The translations under genes were made by a program, and so were the position numbers. Of a stretch of DNA of 47,572 bases, positions 46,170 to 47,572 are shown piece after piece. The notes beneath the pieces were generated by a model, which worked only from the letters and a program-made list of their open reading frames with translations, searched no databases and was not told the DNA's origin. The DNA lies in contig JAOUFG010000006.1 of NCBI GenBank assembly GCA_029858345.1, positions 1 to 47,572 of the forward strand, read 5' to 3'. The first letter of the stretch is position 1; each line of letters starts with the position of its first letter. Origin of the DNA: Phycisphaerae bacterium (GTDB taxonomy: Bacteria > Planctomycetota > Phycisphaerae > Sedimentisphaerales > Anaerohalosphaeraceae).

Positions 46170-47090
46170 ATGCATCCGGAGCTGTTTGAAATCCCGTTCC
46201 TGCACATCAGCGTCAAAAGCTATGGGACGCTGATGGTGACCGGGTTTCTAGTCGCTGTCTGGCTGATGCGGCGGATGATGAAGCGGAGCGGCCAGAATCC
46301 GGACAATATCTCGAACATTGCAATGTATGCCCTGATTTGCGGAATTGTTGGAGCGAGAACGTTTTATATTGTTCACTACCATGTGAAACCTGCGGAATGG
46401 TTGGCTGTATGGCGGGGGGGGCTCGAACTGCTCGGCGGGGTTATTGCGGCGATTGCATTCCTGTGGTTTTATCTGTGGAAGCAGAAATTGCCCAAGCGCC
46501 TTTATCTGGATGTGCTGGCGGTTGGGCTGATGGTGGGATTGGGCTTTGGCCGCATTGGCTGCCTGATGAATGGCTGCTGCTATGGCAAATGCAGCGATGC
46601 GTCGTGGGCGGTTCAGTTTCCTTACGGAAGTCCCGCTTTTTACAGCCAGACTCAACCGGATCCGGCTCGCGGCCGCGATAAACCGTTGCTCGACCTGCCG
46701 GACAGCTATTACAGCAGCGGCTATCTCAAGGAATATGATGATCTGACCGAAGAGCAAAAGCAGGCCGTCAAAGAAGGCCCCTATCGGTCACTGCCGGTCC
46801 ATCCCACCCAGATTTATTCGAGTATCAATGCGTTTATTTTGGCCGGAGTTCTTTATACGCTATGGCGCCGATTCGGACAAAAAAAACCAGGGGTGGTATT
46901 AAGCTCGATGTTTATCCTCTATGGAACCGCACGATTTTTTCTTGAAACCCTCCGCGACGACAACCCCTTTGAAGGGGCTTGGTGGATTCTCTACAAAGGC
47001 GGCACCGTCTCCCAAAACATCGGCATCTACCTGTTCATCATTGGTGCTGTCCTGCTGACAATCTTCGCCACACGAAAACCAGAACCGTAA
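46170..47090 (+). CDS. lgt: Prolipoprotein diacylglyceryl transferase
   Basis: Inner-membrane enzyme that adds diacylglycerol to the lipobox Cys of lipoproteins. The 306-residue protein has about seven helices, the Lgt signature GRIGCLMNGCCYG (~127-139), and a C-terminal part with LPVHPTQIYSS and ARFFLETLRDDNPFE. A ~50-residue extracytoplasmic loop (~150-205) is rich in Tyr, Asp and Ser and longer than in E. coli Lgt. It is three bases after panD. The lipoproteins at 1626 and 10272 are likely substrates. Confidence 0.95.
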   Translation: MHPELFEIPFLHISVKSYGTLMVTGFLVAVWLMRRMMKRSGQNPDNISNIAMYALICGIVGARTFYIVHYHVKPAEWLAVWRGGLELLGGVIAAIAFLWFYLWKQKLPKRLYLDVLAVGLMVGLGFGRIGCLMNGCCYGKCSDASWAVQFPYGSPAFYSQTQPDPARGRDKPLLDLPDSYYSSGYLKEYDDLTEEQKQAVKEGPYRSLPVHPTQIYSSINAFILAGVLYTLWRRFGQKKPGVVLSSMFILYGTARFFLETLRDDNPFEGAWWILYKGGTVSQNIGIYLFIIGAVLLTIFATRKPEP

Positions 47091-47116
47091 TAGGGAAAGC
47101 AGAGCACATAAAATTG

Positions 47117-47461
47117 TCATCTCGAGCTTGAGTTGGCGTCCAGAAGTTCCGCTGTAATTTCATCATGATTTCTTACTCTTGGCGGCTTTTTTAAGAACAA
47201 TTTAAGTCCTATTCGGTAGCAGCAGATCGCAAGTGGGATTGAACCAAATATGATTAAGCTTCCAAGCCAATGGTTGGCTGGAAGATATTCAAAATTGGGG
47301 TCTTTGGGTAGAAACTTAGTGGTACATGCAATATCAGACCATATTGACAATCCCAAAAAAACAAAGTACAGATTCGTTGCTACTCTGTTCGCCGCATAAT
47401 CTATCACTTCAGTGACAGAAAAACACTTAAATAAACACCGTTTAATTTGAGACTGTAGCAT
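47117..47461 (-). CDS. Hypothetical small membrane protein
   Basis: A 114-residue, A/T-rich protein with two likely membrane helices (roughly 28-45 and 66-85) and a charged tail (LKKPPRVRNHDEITAELLD). I do not recognise it. No good ribosome site is seen upstream of the ATG at 47461. The composition differs from lgt on the left, so it may be an acquired or recently decayed region. It is convergent with lgt; the gene-free right edge (47462-47572) holds nothing I can name. Confidence 0.55.
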   Translation of the reverse strand: MLQSQIKRCLFKCFSVTEVIDYAANRVATNLYFVFLGLSIWSDIACTTKFLPKDPNFEYLPANHWLGSLIIFGSIPLAICCYRIGLKLFLKKPPRVRNHDEITAELLDANSSSR

Positions 47462-47572
47462 CTTTACAGAGTTTCTTTCTATCCTGTTTTTCGTTTTTCA
47501 CCGTTTCTGTTCCAATGTAATGTATTTATCGTTGTCTTCTGATCAGCCAGGTATAGGTCTCGCTGCATATCC

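Overview
The window reads as a piece of chromosome from a Gram-negative bacterium, most likely a planctomycete of the Phycisphaerae type. This is an inference. It rests on an ECF sigma factor fused to a large extracytoplasmic carboxypeptidase-regulatory-like region, a PurS-like/PurL fusion with separate PurQ, DapL-type diaminopimelate synthesis, CsrA, a class II photolyase, lipoproteins with an OmpA domain, and dense intergenic palindromic repeats. No rRNA, tRNA, CRISPR array, integrase or transposase gene was found.

Layout. 1-2444: a membrane-anchored hypothetical protein and an M14 peptidase lipoprotein (both minus). 2788-10928 (plus): aroDE, a large ECF sigma fusion broken by a frameshift at an A7 run, argG, prepilin peptidase and an OmpA-domain lipoprotein. 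10957-19056 (minus): a tight operon read from 19056 downwards, with FabZ-like, long ACP, second FabZ-like, chain-length-factor-like ketosynthase, active ketosynthase, serS and comEC. 19371-22085 (plus): a TPR protein, an unrecognised membrane protein and csrA. 22265-28428 (minus): fetAB, a small conserved hypothetical, an aldo/keto reductase coupled to photolyase, and an AT-rich membrane/ankyrin gene. 28786-36025 (plus): groES-groEL, an AT-rich HNH-like gene, a U32 protein, a small membrane protein, a TsaC/LMW-phosphatase fusion and rpiB. accA (minus) is convergent with rpiB. 37565-47090 (plus) is a long biosynthetic run: tyrA, purL, purQ, dapL, folK/deoxynucleoside kinase fusion, panC, panD, lgt. 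A small AT-rich hypothetical membrane protein (minus) closes the window.

How the genes work together. Much of the content is core biosynthesis: shikimate and tyrosine, arginine, lysine/cell wall, purines, folate, pantothenate, malonyl-CoA and lipoprotein lipidation. Prepilin peptidase and ComEC hint at type IV pili and DNA uptake. The KS/CLF-like/ACP/double hotdog operon looks like a dedicated acyl or polyene chain builder rather than plain housekeeping fatty acid synthesis.

The most unusual signals are: (1) a ~100-nt conserved element just upstream of both aroDE and panD, with a third degenerate copy behind csrA; (2) the ketosynthase pair, in which one partner has Glu and Ala where the catalytic Cys and His should be, together with two paired hotdog dehydratases of which one lacks the catalytic His; (3) the A7 frameshift that splits the sigma/carboxypeptidase-regulatory fusion; (4) a TsaC fusion whose phosphatase P-loop carries the Thr typical of the YwlE protein-arginine phosphatase. 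The intergenic space is also unusually rich in several families of palindromic repeats.
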